Below, one piece after another: positions 15,156 through 23,849 of a stretch of 37,260 nt of DNA. The position numbers and the translations under genes were made by a program. Source of the DNA: an uncultured Acidimicrobiaceae bacterium (GTDB lineage Bacteria; Actinomycetota; Acidimicrobiia; Spongiisociales; UBA5794); NCBI GenBank assembly GCA_947259365.1, contig CAMYMC010000049.1, positions 1 to 37,260 on the forward strand, given 5' to 3'. Numbering within the stretch: the first letter of the stretch is position 1; each line of letters begins with the position of its first letter. The notes beneath the pieces are model-generated. The model saw nothing but the letters and a program-made list of their open reading frames with translations. It made no database searches and was not told where the DNA came from.

Positions 15156-16322
15156 TCATCCCGGCAACTCGGCGTGCTGGCGATACCGCTCGACCCGGCG
15201 ATGTTCGATGATCAGCACAGCGAACATCGCAACCACCACGAGCGTCAGCAAGACGAGCCCCTCCAGGTCAGCTCCGATGAAGACGATGCCGGCGATGACA
15301 ACCGCGCCGACAAACCGTTCCCGCGCCTGAGCCCGGAAGGCGCGCCACACGGCGAAGAAGACACCGACGAGAAACAGGAAGAGGCCGCCGGCCAGCATGG
15401 CCCTGAACTCGAACGGGACGGTGTCGCGGGGATGCAACGCGATCTCTTCGAGCGCCGCGGCAGCCAGGATGATGCCGGCGACAAGCGGCGCATGGGCCCA
15501 GGTATAGACATCGCGGATGTACTGGCCGGCCTCATGGGCCTCGAGCTTGGAAGCGCCGAACTCGAGGCCTGGACTCGGTCGATCGAAGTAGGCCCACCAC
15601 AGGAGACCGGCGAACGCTCCCGAAGCCAGCAACGCCAAGAGCGTGGCGAGGGACAACCCGTCGCCCTTTTCCAGAGCCGCGACGACGGGAATGCCGATGG
15701 CAACGATCACCTCGCCCAGCGCGATGATGATGATGAGCCCGTGGCGCTCGGCGAAATGGCCCGGACGCACCAGCCATTCGTTGTCTGCAGCGCGGATCAT
15801 CGCCCACAGGACGATGGCGGCGGTCGCCAGCCAGAACGCCAGCCGTACCGTCCCGTCGAAGAACGAACCCGCGACGAGCACCGCGATCGCGACAACGTTG
15901 GGAGCGATCCAGCTGTAGACGGCATCGCGGTAGTCGAATTCCTCGCTGGTCCCGAGGGTCTGCATGCGAAACCCGATCAGCATGATCCCGGCCAGGGCGA
16001 TGGCAAACACCGGCCCCCCGCCGGCGAAGGCGGTCGAAGTAGAGGCCGCCATGGGGATGCTGACCACGGTTGCGATCAGGAAAAGGGCGCGCACCGGCCG
16101 CCCGTTGCCCGATACTGCGTTGGCCGCCCACGTCAGCTGTTGCCACGGCAGCCACAGCAGGCCAAACAGCAGCGCAGCCTTCCCGACACCGGTCCATGTC
16201 GGCTCGTTGATCAGGAGAGCAACCAGTTGGGAAAAGGCGAAGACGTACGCCAGGTCGAAGAAGAGCTCGACCGGATCGGCAGTGAAGTCCTCGGTGACTG
16301 GCGGGAGTTCGATGCCCTTCAT
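15156..16322 (-). CDS. ltrA: Low temperature requirement protein A (LtrA) family
   Basis: 388 aa, highly hydrophobic with about ten TM helices. The N-terminal signature DPVELFFDLAYVFAFSQLV and the later HGLIIIIALGEVIVAIG match LtrA, a family named from Listeria low-temperature growth; the biochemical activity is unknown. The length fits the family. ATG 16322 is preceded by TACACT with a 7-nt gap and no ribosome-binding site, so it is probably leaderless. It stands alone on the minus strand. Confidence 0.88.
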   Translation of the reverse strand: MKGIELPPVTEDFTADPVELFFDLAYVFAFSQLVALLINEPTWTGVGKAALLFGLLWLPWQQLTWAANAVSGNGRPVRALFLIATVVSIPMAASTSTAFAGGGPVFAIALAGIMLIGFRMQTLGTSEEFDYRDAVYSWIAPNVVAIAVLVAGSFFDGTVRLAFWLATAAIVLWAMIRAADNEWLVRPGHFAERHGLIIIIALGEVIVAIGIPVVAALEKGDGLSLATLLALLASGAFAGLLWWAYFDRPSPGLEFGASKLEAHEAGQYIRDVYTWAHAPLVAGIILAAAALEEIALHPRDTVPFEFRAMLAGGLFLFLVGVFFAVWRAFRAQARERFVGAVVIAGIVFIGADLEGLVLLTLVVVAMFAVLIIEHRRVERYRQHAELPG

Positions 16323-16698
16323 CGGAGGCAGTGTAAGGAGACGTGGAGCTGTCCCGGAACGTCGGCGGACCGGTCGGAGCGGGCTCGGAATACCACTGCG
16401 TCCACGAGACTCGGAGGCTTCCGTTTAACGATCAGCGACTGGCATCCCCCGCACCACTTCGAGAGCGACGAGGTGGCGTTGGGCATCCCAGTCCGTTTCA
16501 CCATGCAGGTGTTGCCCACCGGCACCGCGTCGACGCTGCGCATCATGGATGACGAACCGTTGGAGGGCGACCCCGACGAGGTGGAGTCGCTGGTCAGAGA
16601 GAGCCGCCAGGGACGTCCTCCGGCGGCTCGCCTCGATCCTCGAATCCGCCCCGACACCCTGAGCGTGATGTCAGCGGCTCGGGGTCGAATTCGCCGAC
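16323..16698. other. Gene-poor stretch upstream of ltrA
   Basis: It contains the ltrA promoter box. A plus-strand open frame at about 16430-16640 reads ISDWHPPHHFESDEVALGIP and continues with plausible composition, but it has no start and runs into the antisense of tetR; it may be a gene remnant. Confidence 0.4.
16330..16335 (-). promoter_or_regulatory. -10 box TACACT, leaderless layout (ltrA)
   Basis: Seven nt before the ATG at 16322. Confidence 0.5.
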
Positions 16699-17304
16699 TC
16701 AACGCCGCTCTGCCGGTTGGTGGATCTCGAGGATGCTGGTGGCCACCTTGGATGCGGCGTGGAGCTGGTCGGTTGGTGCCTCGGCCCGGATGCACGCCGC
16801 GATTCCGATGAGCGCTGTGGTGAAGAAGGCTGCCAGCTCGTCGAGATCGGCCGTGTCGTCGATCTCTCCCGAGCGTCTTCCGTTGTCGAGAGCGCTTCGG
16901 AAGGCTCGGGTGATGCGGTCCAGGTATGCGGCGACGTACCGTCCGCTTGCGGGGTCGAGAGCACCTCGTTCCACGGCGGTGTTGCACATCAGACAGCCCC
17001 GTCCGTGAAACCAGCCCTCGCTGGCGGAGGCGTAGCTCGAGAAGGCCTGTCGGATGGCGTCAACACCGGCGTCGGCTGCCTCGATGGGTGCGAGCACATC
17101 GGTGAGATGCTCGCGGTTGTAGTGCTCCAGCGCGGCTTCGAAGAGCTGTTGTTTGGACCCGAACTCCGCATACATGCTCTTGCGGTTGATCGCGAGCTCT
17201 GCGACGAGCTCGGCGGTGCTCGTGCCGTTGAACCCCTGCCGGCGGAACAACTCCACCGCCCGGTCGAGGAGCTCGGTGCGGTCGTATTGCTTGGTTCTGC
17301 CCAT
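16699..17304 (-). CDS. TetR/AcrR family transcriptional regulator
   Basis: 201 aa. The HTH lies at about residues 28-48 (TSTAELVAELAINRKSMYAEFG), and the ligand domain has the GCLMCNTAVE segment common in one TetR branch; here it carries two Cys in a CxxC spacing, which could be redox active. ATG 17304 has GAGAGGAGC upstream. The divergent ABM gene starts 110 bp away, and the inverted repeat GTAAC-N6-GTTAC sits inside the promoter of that gene. The TetR is therefore the likely repressor of the ABM gene and of itself. This repeats the TetR/ABM pairing at 2.6-3.7 kb with a different operator. Confidence 0.9.
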   Translation of the reverse strand: MGRTKQYDRTELLDRAVELFRRQGFNGTSTAELVAELAINRKSMYAEFGSKQQLFEAALEHYNREHLTDVLAPIEAADAGVDAIRQAFSSYASASEGWFHGRGCLMCNTAVERGALDPASGRYVAAYLDRITRAFRSALDNGRRSGEIDDTADLDELAAFFTTALIGIAACIRAEAPTDQLHAASKVATSILEIHQPAERR

Positions 17305-17319
17305 CGATGCTCCTCTCGC

Positions 17320-17348
17320 TTGACACATGGTAACCGATCAGTTACTTT
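17320..17348 (+). promoter_or_regulatory. Promoter with embedded TetR operator
   Basis: -35 TTGACA (17320-17325), 17-bp spacer, -10 TACTTT (17343-17348). The inverted repeat GTAAC (17330-17334)-N6-GTTAC (17341-17345) fills the spacer and enters the -10 box, a classic repression layout. It drives the ABM gene at 17415. Confidence 0.65.
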
Positions 17349-17414
17349 CGGTAAAGCCCGACCCCTTTCACGGAATGGCCCTGCGACGGGCCCGAAGCTC
17401 GAGGAGTGGAGACA

Positions 17415-17783
17415 ATGGACAGCAACCACGTCACCGTCGTCTACAAGTGGACCGCACAGCCCGGCAAGCTCGAGGAGCTCGCATCGATCTACGCAGGCGT
17501 GACCGAAGCGATGAAGGCGAACGAACCGGGGGCCGAGGCGGTCCACATCTACGTCTCGGAGCAGGACAACGCTGTGTACGTTCGCGACGAGTTCAAGGAC
17601 GCAGCAGCGATGGGTTTCCATCTCAGCACCACGGCGGCCGACCACTTCCCTCAGCTCATCTCCATCGCCACTCCCGGGCCCTTCTTCTTCTTCGGAGACG
17701 TACCCCAAGAGCTCCAGCAGGCGACCGAGCAGATGCAGCTCGGCGGCGAATTCGCCACCCATGCGGCCGGGTTCGATCGCTGA
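17415..17783 (+). CDS. ABM-like dimeric alpha/beta-barrel protein
   Basis: 122 aa with the ferredoxin-like ABM pattern: first strand VTVVYKWTAQPGK, helix through IYAGVTEAMKANEPGAEAV, then IYVSEQDNAVYVRDEFKDAAA and a His near FHLSTTAADHFPQL. The FFFFGDVPQEL tail resembles that of other members in this window. It may be a cofactor-free oxygenase or a ligand-binding protein; the substrate is unknown. ATG 17415 is chosen over GTG 17406 because GAGGAG lies 8 nt upstream of the ATG. It is controlled by the promoter/operator at 17320-17348 and divergent from tetR. Confidence 0.7.
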   Translation: MDSNHVTVVYKWTAQPGKLEELASIYAGVTEAMKANEPGAEAVHIYVSEQDNAVYVRDEFKDAAAMGFHLSTTAADHFPQLISIATPGPFFFFGDVPQELQQATEQMQLGGEFATHAAGFDR

Positions 17784-17986
17784 CGCCGCACGCAGCCAAC
17801 GAAGGACGGTCGGGGCGGTAGAAGCTGGTGCGTCGACCGTCGTTCGTGCAGCGTGGACGCTCCGTCGCGGCGGGCCGGCTGGTCACGCCGTGGGGCGACC
17901 GGGTTGGCGGCGTCATACGACGAGGGGGCCGGGGCTGGTTTCGACGAGGTGCTCGCCACCGTTGCGGGCCGCCCGAACCGCAGTCG

Positions 17987-18352
17987 CTACGTCTTCTTGG
18001 TGGGCTTTGGGGGGAGCGTGCCGATCCGTTTCCACGACCGGTCGAACCAGACGGCGAGTGTCTCGGTGTCGGCGAGCAACTCGGCCGGGACCGATGAGTA
18101 CCCGCGCATCGTGGCGCCGTACTGGATCACGTCGCCGCTCTCGTAGCTCAAGCGAAACTCCTCCATCAGCTCGTCCGAGAGGCGTAGCGCCATCGTCCCG
18201 TCGGCGTCGAGGAAGCTGAACATGTGACCGTTGCGGGAGGTATACGGGTTCTTGGCGCCCTTCACCTCAGCGCCGGTCTGGCTCTCTTTGATCACCGACC
18301 GGTACGCCTCGAGTGCCTCGGGCGGTCCCTGGTACTTCGATCCACCGGGCAT
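17987..18352 (-). CDS. TfoX/Sxy N-terminal-like domain protein
   Basis: 121 aa. The segments SRNGHMFSFLDADGTMALRL and VIQYGATMRGYSSVP, with a basic Pro-Lys tail (PPKPTKK), match the short TfoX-N-like proteins found across bacteria. The role of stand-alone members is unknown; a link to competence is not implied. ATG 18352 has AAGGAGG upstream. It converges with the ABM gene at 17783. Confidence 0.7.
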   Translation of the reverse strand: MPGGSKYQGPPEALEAYRSVIKESQTGAEVKGAKNPYTSRNGHMFSFLDADGTMALRLSDELMEEFRLSYESGDVIQYGATMRGYSSVPAELLADTETLAVWFDRSWKRIGTLPPKPTKKT

Positions 18353-18598
18353 GCCACACCTCCTTGCGGACCCTGAGAGCGAACCTACCGGCTCGAGCGC
18401 TCCTGGCGGCCGAAGGAGCGACACCGAACTGCAACCCGGCTCCTGTCGCTGGACGGCACGAGACGGACGGGCAGTCCGGCGCGACGTTCCGCGACCTGGC
18501 GCGCTCACCTACGTGCGTTTCGACGGGTGGTGTCACCCTTTCTCGGCGGTGGTTCGTCTGCATGAGTAGCGGACGAGCGCGGGAAGGAGGTGAGAATC

Positions 18599-18787
18599 GT
18601 GCGACGAATCCTGGCAACGGCGGCTTTTGCCGTGGTCATGGCGGTTGGGGCGGCCGGTCCGGCTGCTGCCAACCCTCCGACGCCGGCGTGCAACGGGCTG
18701 GACCAGGCCCACCACCAGATCCATTTGAGCGGGACACAGGGTGAGTACCGCCTTCACCAGCTCAGGGCTGCGAATCACTGCCACTGA
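18599..18787 (+). CDS. Small secreted protein
   Basis: 62 aa. A signal peptide (RRILATAAFAVVMAVGAAG) with a PAAA cleavage site leaves a mature peptide of about 37 residues with two Cys and six His, ending NHCH. GTG 18599 is preferred because AAGGAGG ends 8 nt upstream; GTG 18590 lies inside that site. A strong hairpin terminator follows at 18798, so this is an independent one-gene unit. Its function is unknown; the His/Cys content hints at metal binding. Confidence 0.6.
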   Translation: MRRILATAAFAVVMAVGAAGPAAANPPTPACNGLDQAHHQIHLSGTQGEYRLHQLRAANHCH

Positions 18788-18797
18788 CCATTTCCAA

Positions 18798-18848
18798 AGG
18801 GCGAGGAGAGAGCCCTGCTCGTTGAGTGGAGCTCTCTCCTGGCGCCCT
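18798..18848. terminator. Strong stem-loop terminator
   Basis: AGGAGAGAGC pairs with GCTCTCTCCT (10 bp), extended by GGGCG/CGCCC across a 2-nt bulge. A T-rich TTGTCTTGTT follows. It fits the end of the small secreted protein gene. Confidence 0.75.
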
Positions 18849-19039
18849 TGTCTTGTTCCTCGCCTCTCGCAAGCGTCGCTCGACTCCGACCCGGCTCTCC
18901 GGGAGGCGTGACGACCAGCAGGAGGAGAATGATGAGGGAGTCCAACGACGAGGTCGTCGGCATCCCCGAGGGTTCTGCCCGCCACGGGTACGACCCGAGC
19001 CGAGAACCGCGCCCCCATCCCATGGTTGGAGCGGTGCCG

Positions 19040-19045
19040 TACGCT
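19040..19045 (+). promoter_or_regulatory. -10 box TACGCT, leaderless layout (SRPBCC gene)
   Basis: Eight nt before the GTG at 19054. Confidence 0.45.
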
Positions 19046-19053
19046 CACGTCTC

Positions 19054-19497
19054 GTGATCACGTTTGCGGGACAACTCGAGGTCGCGGCGCCACCGGCCGC
19101 CGTCTTCCGGCTCCTGGCCGACATGGCAGACCTTCACCGGTGGAATCCCAACGTGCGGGACTCACAGCGAATCAGTGGAGACCGGCTGGAACCAGGGTCG
19201 CGGTATGAGTCGACGATCGCCCGTGGCCCCCTGCGGTTCACTGCCCGCTCCGAGCTGGTTGCGGTGGAGCAGGGCCGAAGCGTTCGCTACGAGGGCACGA
19301 TCGGTGGGTTCTGGTCGGTCGACACGCTGACGTTCGAGCCGTGGGGTGAGGGCACACGAGTGGGATTCCGCAACGAGACCCGAACCCCGGCATGGCTTCG
19401 GCCCCTCACCCCAGTTCTCAATGCGGTGTTCCAACCTCAGGCTCGGCGGGCGGTCGAAGGCGCGAGGCGATACGTCGCCAGCACGAAGGACGGGTAG
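19054..19497 (+). CDS. SRPBCC family protein
   Basis: 147 aa. LEVAAPPAAVFRLLADMADLHRW, GSRYESTIARGP and GFRNETRTPAWLRPL fit a polyketide cyclase/dehydrase-type START-like fold; the C-terminal helix ends RRYVASTKDG. GTG 19054 is placed by the start of the first strand (ITFAGQLEV). There is no ribosome-binding site, but TACGCT at 19040-19045 lies 8 nt upstream, consistent with a leaderless mRNA. Ligand unknown. It is transcribed alone. Confidence 0.75.
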   Translation: MITFAGQLEVAAPPAAVFRLLADMADLHRWNPNVRDSQRISGDRLEPGSRYESTIARGPLRFTARSELVAVEQGRSVRYEGTIGGFWSVDTLTFEPWGEGTRVGFRNETRTPAWLRPLTPVLNAVFQPQARRAVEGARRYVASTKDG

Positions 19498-19501
19498 CGG
19501 C

Positions 19502-19519
19502 GCCCCGTGTGCACGGGGC
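19502..19519. terminator. Short GC stem-loop after the SRPBCC gene
   Basis: GCCCCGTG and CACGGGGC pair in an 8-bp stem with a 2-nt loop, 5 nt after the stop at 19497. No T-run, so weak as a Rho-independent terminator. Confidence 0.4.
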
Positions 19520-19803
19520 CGGAGCGCATGCGTCGACGCGTCCGCTCGGACCGCAGGAGCCGGCTCGCGATGACGGGTCGTGACGGGGTCGGATCCTCGC
19601 CGTTCCTCCCACCGCACATGAGTGGTTTCACCCGCGCGCCCGATCGCCGAGAAGTGGTGATCTCGCCGAAGCCGGTCCGACGTGGCCTTCGTACGGTGAC
19701 GGTGATCGCGACCGAGAGGGAGCCCCAGTGCAGCGCACCGACATCGATGACACCGGCGGCTGGACCTGTTCCACCGATCGGTGACCGGGCGGGCTGCTCG
19801 TCG
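19520..19803. other. Gene-free stretch upstream of mtnA
   Basis: No supported gene. The frame is open upstream of mtnA to 19507 but has low-complexity, unconserved-looking sequence. It presumably holds the mtnA promoter, which I could not place. Confidence 0.4.
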
Positions 19804-20934
19804 ATGGCGGTGCCCCATCCGCTGCGCGACACTGCCCGGGTGCTGGTCGACGGACACCCGATGCGGACGATCTGGCCGGGCGACGACGGCAGAACCGTCG
19901 ACGTCATCGATCAGACCAAGCTGCCGCATGCGTTGGAAGTCGCCCGGCTCGCGACTGTCGAGGACGCCGCACGGGCGATCGAGGAGATGGTGGTGCGGGG
20001 CGCGCCGCTCATCGGTGCCACCGCCGCGTTCGGGCTGGCCCTGGGCCTCTTCGCCGATCCATCGGACGCCGGGCTCGATGCCGCTCGCACGCGTCTGGCC
20101 GAGACACGGCCGACTGCCGTCAATCTGATGTGGGCGCTCGACGAGGTGACCCACGCCGTTGCAGTGCTGCCGGAGAGCCGGCGCGCCGATGCGGCGTGGG
20201 CACGCGCCCGGAGGATATGCGACGACGACGTCGTCGTGTGCTCGTCCATCGGGGACCACGGACTAGCTGTGATCGAAGAGATCTGGGAGCACAAGGGAAG
20301 GCGGGGTGCGGTCAACATCCTCACCCACTGCAACGCGGGCTGGCTGGCCACCGTCGACTGGGGGACGGCGACCGCCCCCATCTACAAGGCGCACGCTGCG
20401 GGGATCCCCCTTCACGTGTGGGTGGACGAGACGCGGCCGCGGAACCAGGGGGCCAGCCTGACGGCCTGGGAGCTCGGCCACAACGAGGTGCCGTACTCGG
20501 TGATCGTCGACAATGCCGGGGGCCACCTCATGCAAACCGGCGTGGTCGATGTCTGCGTCGTCGGCAGCGATCGGACCACTGCGACCGGCGACGTTGCCAA
20601 CAAGATCGGAACGTATCTCAAAGCCCTCGCAGCCCACGACAACGGCGTCCCGTTCTACGTCGCCCTGCCGTCACCGAGCATCGACTGGACGATACGGGAC
20701 GGCCTGGCCGACATCCCCATCGAAGAGCGCAGCCCCGCCGAGGTGACACACATCGCCGGGCGCGAGGCCGGTGGTTCCATCGTGGAGGTGCGGCTCACTC
20801 CGGATGGCGCCGGAGCCACCAACTACGGTTTCGACGTCACCCCGGCGCGGCTGGTGACCGGGTTGATCACGGAGCGAGGTGTCTGCGCGGCGAGCGAGGA
20901 GGGGCTCCGATCGCTCTTTCCCGATTCGATCTGA
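19804..20934 (+). CDS. mtnA: S-methyl-5-thioribose-1-phosphate isomerase
   Basis: 376 aa. It converts 5-methylthioribose-1-phosphate (or 5-deoxyribose-1-phosphate) to the ribulose-1-phosphate. The family motifs are clear: [14 protein letters not shown], the catalytic Cys in [19 protein letters not shown] (Cys176), the catalytic Asp in VGSDRTT (Asp256), and [13 protein letters not shown] 19840 would give the more usual N-terminus ([11 protein letters not shown]); ATG 19804 adds 12 residues, and neither has a good ribosome-binding site. It overlaps the class II aldolase, so the pair probably acts in the dihydroxyacetone-phosphate shunt rather than the full methionine salvage pathway. No mtnK or mtnP is in the window. 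Confidence 0.9.
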   Translation: MAVPHPLRDTARVLVDGHPMRTIWPGDDGRTVDVIDQTKLPHALEVARLATVEDAARAIEEMVVRGAPLIGATAAFGLALGLFADPSDAGLDAARTRLAETRPTAVNLMWALDEVTHAVAVLPESRRADAAWARARRICDDDVVVCSSIGDHGLAVIEEIWEHKGRRGAVNILTHCNAGWLATVDWGTATAPIYKAHAAGIPLHVWVDETRPRNQGASLTAWELGHNEVPYSVIVDNAGGHLMQTGVVDVCVVGSDRTTATGDVANKIGTYLKALAAHDNGVPFYVALPSPSIDWTIRDGLADIPIEERSPAEVTHIAGREAGGSIVEVRLTPDGAGATNYGFDVTPARLVTGLITERGVCAASEEGLRSLFPDSI

Positions 20935-21572
20935 GGAAGCGGCTCGTCACCGCCGTCCAGGACCTCCACGAGCGGGGACTCAACCCCGGCACGTCGGGGA
21001 ACGCCAGCGTGCGGTTCGACGACCGAATCCTCATCACGCCTTCGGGTGTGCCCTATCCACGCCTGGTGCCCAGTGACATCGTGGAGCTGTCGCTCGAGGG
21101 CGATGCCGTGGGACGGCTCCGGCCGTCGAGTGAGTGGCGGTTCCATCGGGACATCTACGGTGCTCGCCCCGAGGTGGGTGCGGTCGTCCACCTGCACCCA
21201 CCGTTCGCGTCGGCCTTCGCGACACTGCGGCGCGATCTCCCCGCGTTCCACTACATGGTCGCGGTCGCTGGCGGCTCGTCGATACGGTGTGCACCGTACG
21301 CGACATTCGGCACCCAGCAGCTGTCCGACCACGTCGTCGCCGCCTTGGACGACCGCAAGGCGTGCTTGCTGGCCAACCACGGGATCGTGGCGGTGGGGGA
21401 GACCCTCGAGGCCGCCGGAGATCTCGCCGCCGAGGTCGAGGCGCTCTGCGAGATCTACATCCACGCGTTGCAGGCAGGGACTCCCGTGATCTTGACCGAA
21501 GCGGAAATGGCAGAGGTCCTGGCCCGGTTCGCCGACTATGGCGATCCCGGGCGACGCCATCATCGCGACTGA
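20910..21572 (+). CDS. Class II (fuculose-phosphate-type) aldolase
   Basis: About 220 aa, aligning along its length with FucA. With the first codon at 20910, Glu75 (SSEWRFH), His94 and His96 (VVHLHPP) and His157 (LLANHGIVA) match FucA Glu73, His92, His94 and His155, the base and zinc ligands. It would cleave a ketose-1-phosphate to dihydroxyacetone phosphate plus an aldehyde. No in-frame ATG, GTG or TTG exists near the start. Options are ATC 20910, 7 nt after AGGAGG, or CTG 20931, which overlaps the mtnA TGA as CTGA. Both are non-standard. It overlaps mtnA by 25 nt or 4 nt and is certainly co-transcribed with it. Confidence 0.85.
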   Translation: MALSRFDLRKRLVTAVQDLHERGLNPGTSGNASVRFDDRILITPSGVPYPRLVPSDIVELSLEGDAVGRLRPSSEWRFHRDIYGARPEVGAVVHLHPPFASAFATLRRDLPAFHYMVAVAGGSSIRCAPYATFGTQQLSDHVVAALDDRKACLLANHGIVAVGETLEAAGDLAAEVEALCEIYIHALQAGTPVILTEAEMAEVLARFADYGDPGRRHHRD

Positions 21573-21812
21573 TCCCACCACTTGGCGAGGCATCGACCGG
21601 CTCGAGGCCCTCCCCTCATGTGGAGACACGGGTCCCTCGTCGGCGCCGTGTCTCGAGTGACCATTTCGGCGCCCGGGCGCCGCGATGGCGGCGCGCCTCG
21701 TCTCCACGACGCGATCCAGCCGTTCCGCCTGCATCCCTCCACACCGGGCGTGCCGTTCATGGGGGGTGGGCGACGTGGGTATCGTCGCGTCTTCACCGGG
21801 GAGACGTTGTCC

Positions 21813-23732
21813 ATGTCGGTCAGCAAGCTCGTGTCGGCCCGTGACGCAGTGGCCGTGATCCGTCCCGGCGACGTGGTGGCGTCGTCCGGATGGGGGGGCC
21901 ACGGTGTCGCCGAGGCGGTGCTCGCCGCCATCGAGGAGCGTTTCCTCGACACCGATGGGCCAGCCGACCTGACCCTCGTCTGGGCGGGTGGGCAAGGTGA
22001 CGGCCAGGGCCGCGGGCTCGACCACCTGGCGCATGCCGGACTCATCCGGCGCGCCATCGGCGGCCACTACGGGCTCGTCCCGAAACTGGCGAAGCTCGCC
22101 GTCGACGAGGAGATCGAGGCCTACAACCTCCCCGAGGGTGTCCTCGTCCACCTGTACCGCAGCATCGCATCGGGGTCACCCGGTCTGCTGTCGACCGTCG
22201 GCATCGGGACGTTCGTCGACCCCAGGATCGAAGGGGGCAAGGTGAACCGCTCGGCCGTCGACGACCTCGTCGAGCTGGCGCCGCGCCGGGACGAGGAGTG
22301 GCTCTTCTACCGGGGCTTCCCGATCGACGTGGCGATCATTCGCGGCACCACCGCCGATCCCACCGGCAACATCACGACGGAACGGGAGGCCGTCAACCTC
22401 GAGATCCTCCAGCTCGCCATGGCCGCCAAGGCAAGCGGCGGTCACGTGATCTGTCAGGTGCAGCGGGTCGCCGAAGCAGGATCGCTCGACTCCCGGGACG
22501 TCCGCGTCCCGGCGATCCTCGTCGACGCCGTCGTCGCAGCCGATCTGGCCCAGCACGAGCAGACCTGGGGCGTGCGCTACGACCCGGCCATGTCCGGCGA
22601 GTTGCGGATCCCGCTACAAACCGGCGAGCGTCTTCCCGTCGACGGCCGGTCCGTGATCGCTCGCCGCGCCGCGCTGGAGCTGAACGCCGACGATGTGGTC
22701 AACCTCGGCATCGGCCTTCCCGAGATGGTGGGGCGCGTCGTCGGCGAGGAGAACGCGCAGGACCTGGTGACCATCACCATCGACACGGGCGTCATCGGTG
22801 GCATCCCGTCGAGCGGATCGGCCTTCGGGGCGTCGGTGAACCGGGAAGCGCTCATCGATCACGTGTCCGCGTTCGACTTCATCGACGGCGGCGGACTCGA
22901 CACGGTGTTCCTCGGCGTCGCCGAGTGCGATCGCCGCGGCAACGTGAATACCTCGCGGTTCGCCGATCGCATCGCTGGATGCGGCGGCGCCATCAACCTC
23001 ACCCAGCAGACCCGCAACGTCGTGTTCATGACACCGTTCACCAGCGGAGGCCTCGATGTGCACGTCGCCGACGGGTCCATGGAGATCCGCAGCGAGGGTC
23101 GCTTCAGCAAGTTCGTGCCGGAGGTGGGACAGATCACGTTCTCCGCCGACGTCGCCGTCGGCCGGCAGCAGTCGGTGACGTACCTCACCGAGCGGTGTGT
23201 CTTCCGCCTCGGTCCGGAGGGCCTCCTCCTCACGGAAGTTGCGCCCGGTGTCGACATCGAGCGCGATGTGCTGGCTCGCCTCCCGTTCCCGGTCGACGCT
23301 TCCGACGTGTCGACGATGGCACCCGCGCTCTTTCGCGATGGGTCGATCGGTCTGCGGGATGGCATGCTCGAGATGCGCGTCGAAGAGCGACTTCACTACG
23401 ACGAGCCGTCGAACACCGTCTTCATGGACTACTCGGGGCTCCATGTGCGCTCGCCCGACGACGTCGCCCGCATCGTGACCGCCGTCGACGCGCTCTTGGG
23501 GTCGCTCGATCGCCGGGTCTACTCGGTCGTGAACTACGACCGATTCCAGCTCGATGAGGCGGCGGTCGACGCCTATGCCGACGCCGTCAAGTACGTCCAG
23601 AGCACGTACTACCTCCCGAGCGGCGTCACCCGTCACTCCAAGAACGCGTTCATGCGGCTGAAGCTCGCGCGGGAGTTCACCCGGCGTGAGGTGACCGACC
23701 CCATCCACGAGGAGGCGACCGGGAGCCCGTGA
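21813..23732 (+). CDS. Fused alpha-beta acyl-CoA:acetate-type CoA-transferase
   Basis: 639 aa. Two CoA-transferase halves are fused, as in YdiF/propionate CoA-transferase: the first to about residue 265, the second from about 270 (SVIARRAALELNADDVVNLG) with GIPSSGSAFGAS, FIDGGGLDTVFLG and RIAGCGGAINLTQQ. Family members move CoA between acyl-CoAs through a Glu thioester. In the matching position, before TGVIGGIP, this protein has Asp324 instead of Glu, so activity may be changed or lost. ATG 21813 precedes the first helix; the 240 bp upstream of it is open but not conserved-looking. It lies 241 bp after the aldolase on the same strand, perhaps in one operon. Confidence 0.8.
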   Translation: MSVSKLVSARDAVAVIRPGDVVASSGWGGHGVAEAVLAAIEERFLDTDGPADLTLVWAGGQGDGQGRGLDHLAHAGLIRRAIGGHYGLVPKLAKLAVDEEIEAYNLPEGVLVHLYRSIASGSPGLLSTVGIGTFVDPRIEGGKVNRSAVDDLVELAPRRDEEWLFYRGFPIDVAIIRGTTADPTGNITTEREAVNLEILQLAMAAKASGGHVICQVQRVAEAGSLDSRDVRVPAILVDAVVAADLAQHEQTWGVRYDPAMSGELRIPLQTGERLPVDGRSVIARRAALELNADDVVNLGIGLPEMVGRVVGEENAQDLVTITIDTGVIGGIPSSGSAFGASVNREALIDHVSAFDFIDGGGLDTVFLGVAECDRRGNVNTSRFADRIAGCGGAINLTQQTRNVVFMTPFTSGGLDVHVADGSMEIRSEGRFSKFVPEVGQITFSADVAVGRQQSVTYLTERCVFRLGPEGLLLTEVAPGVDIERDVLARLPFPVDASDVSTMAPALFRDGSIGLRDGMLEMRVEERLHYDEPSNTVFMDYSGLHVRSPDDVARIVTAVDALLGSLDRRVYSVVNYDRFQLDEAAVDAYADAVKYVQSTYYLPSGVTRHSKNAFMRLKLAREFTRREVTDPIHEEATGSP

Positions 23733-23849
23733 TGTCCGGGGTCGGCGCAGCACCTGGGGGTCGAGTCAGCCGCACTCGTGCTCGGGAACCAGGTCTACTT
23801 CAAGAAGCGATGCCGGCGGGGGCCACCCCGGAGCGGTCGTCGGCTCGAG

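Noticed and set aside
15093..16811. 572-codon plus-strand open frame
   Set aside because: Mostly antisense to ltrA. Only its tail (about 16430-16640) looks protein-like, and it lacks a start.
22298..23557. 419-codon plus-strand frame within the CoA-transferase gene
   Set aside because: Arg/Pro-rich shadow of the real frame.
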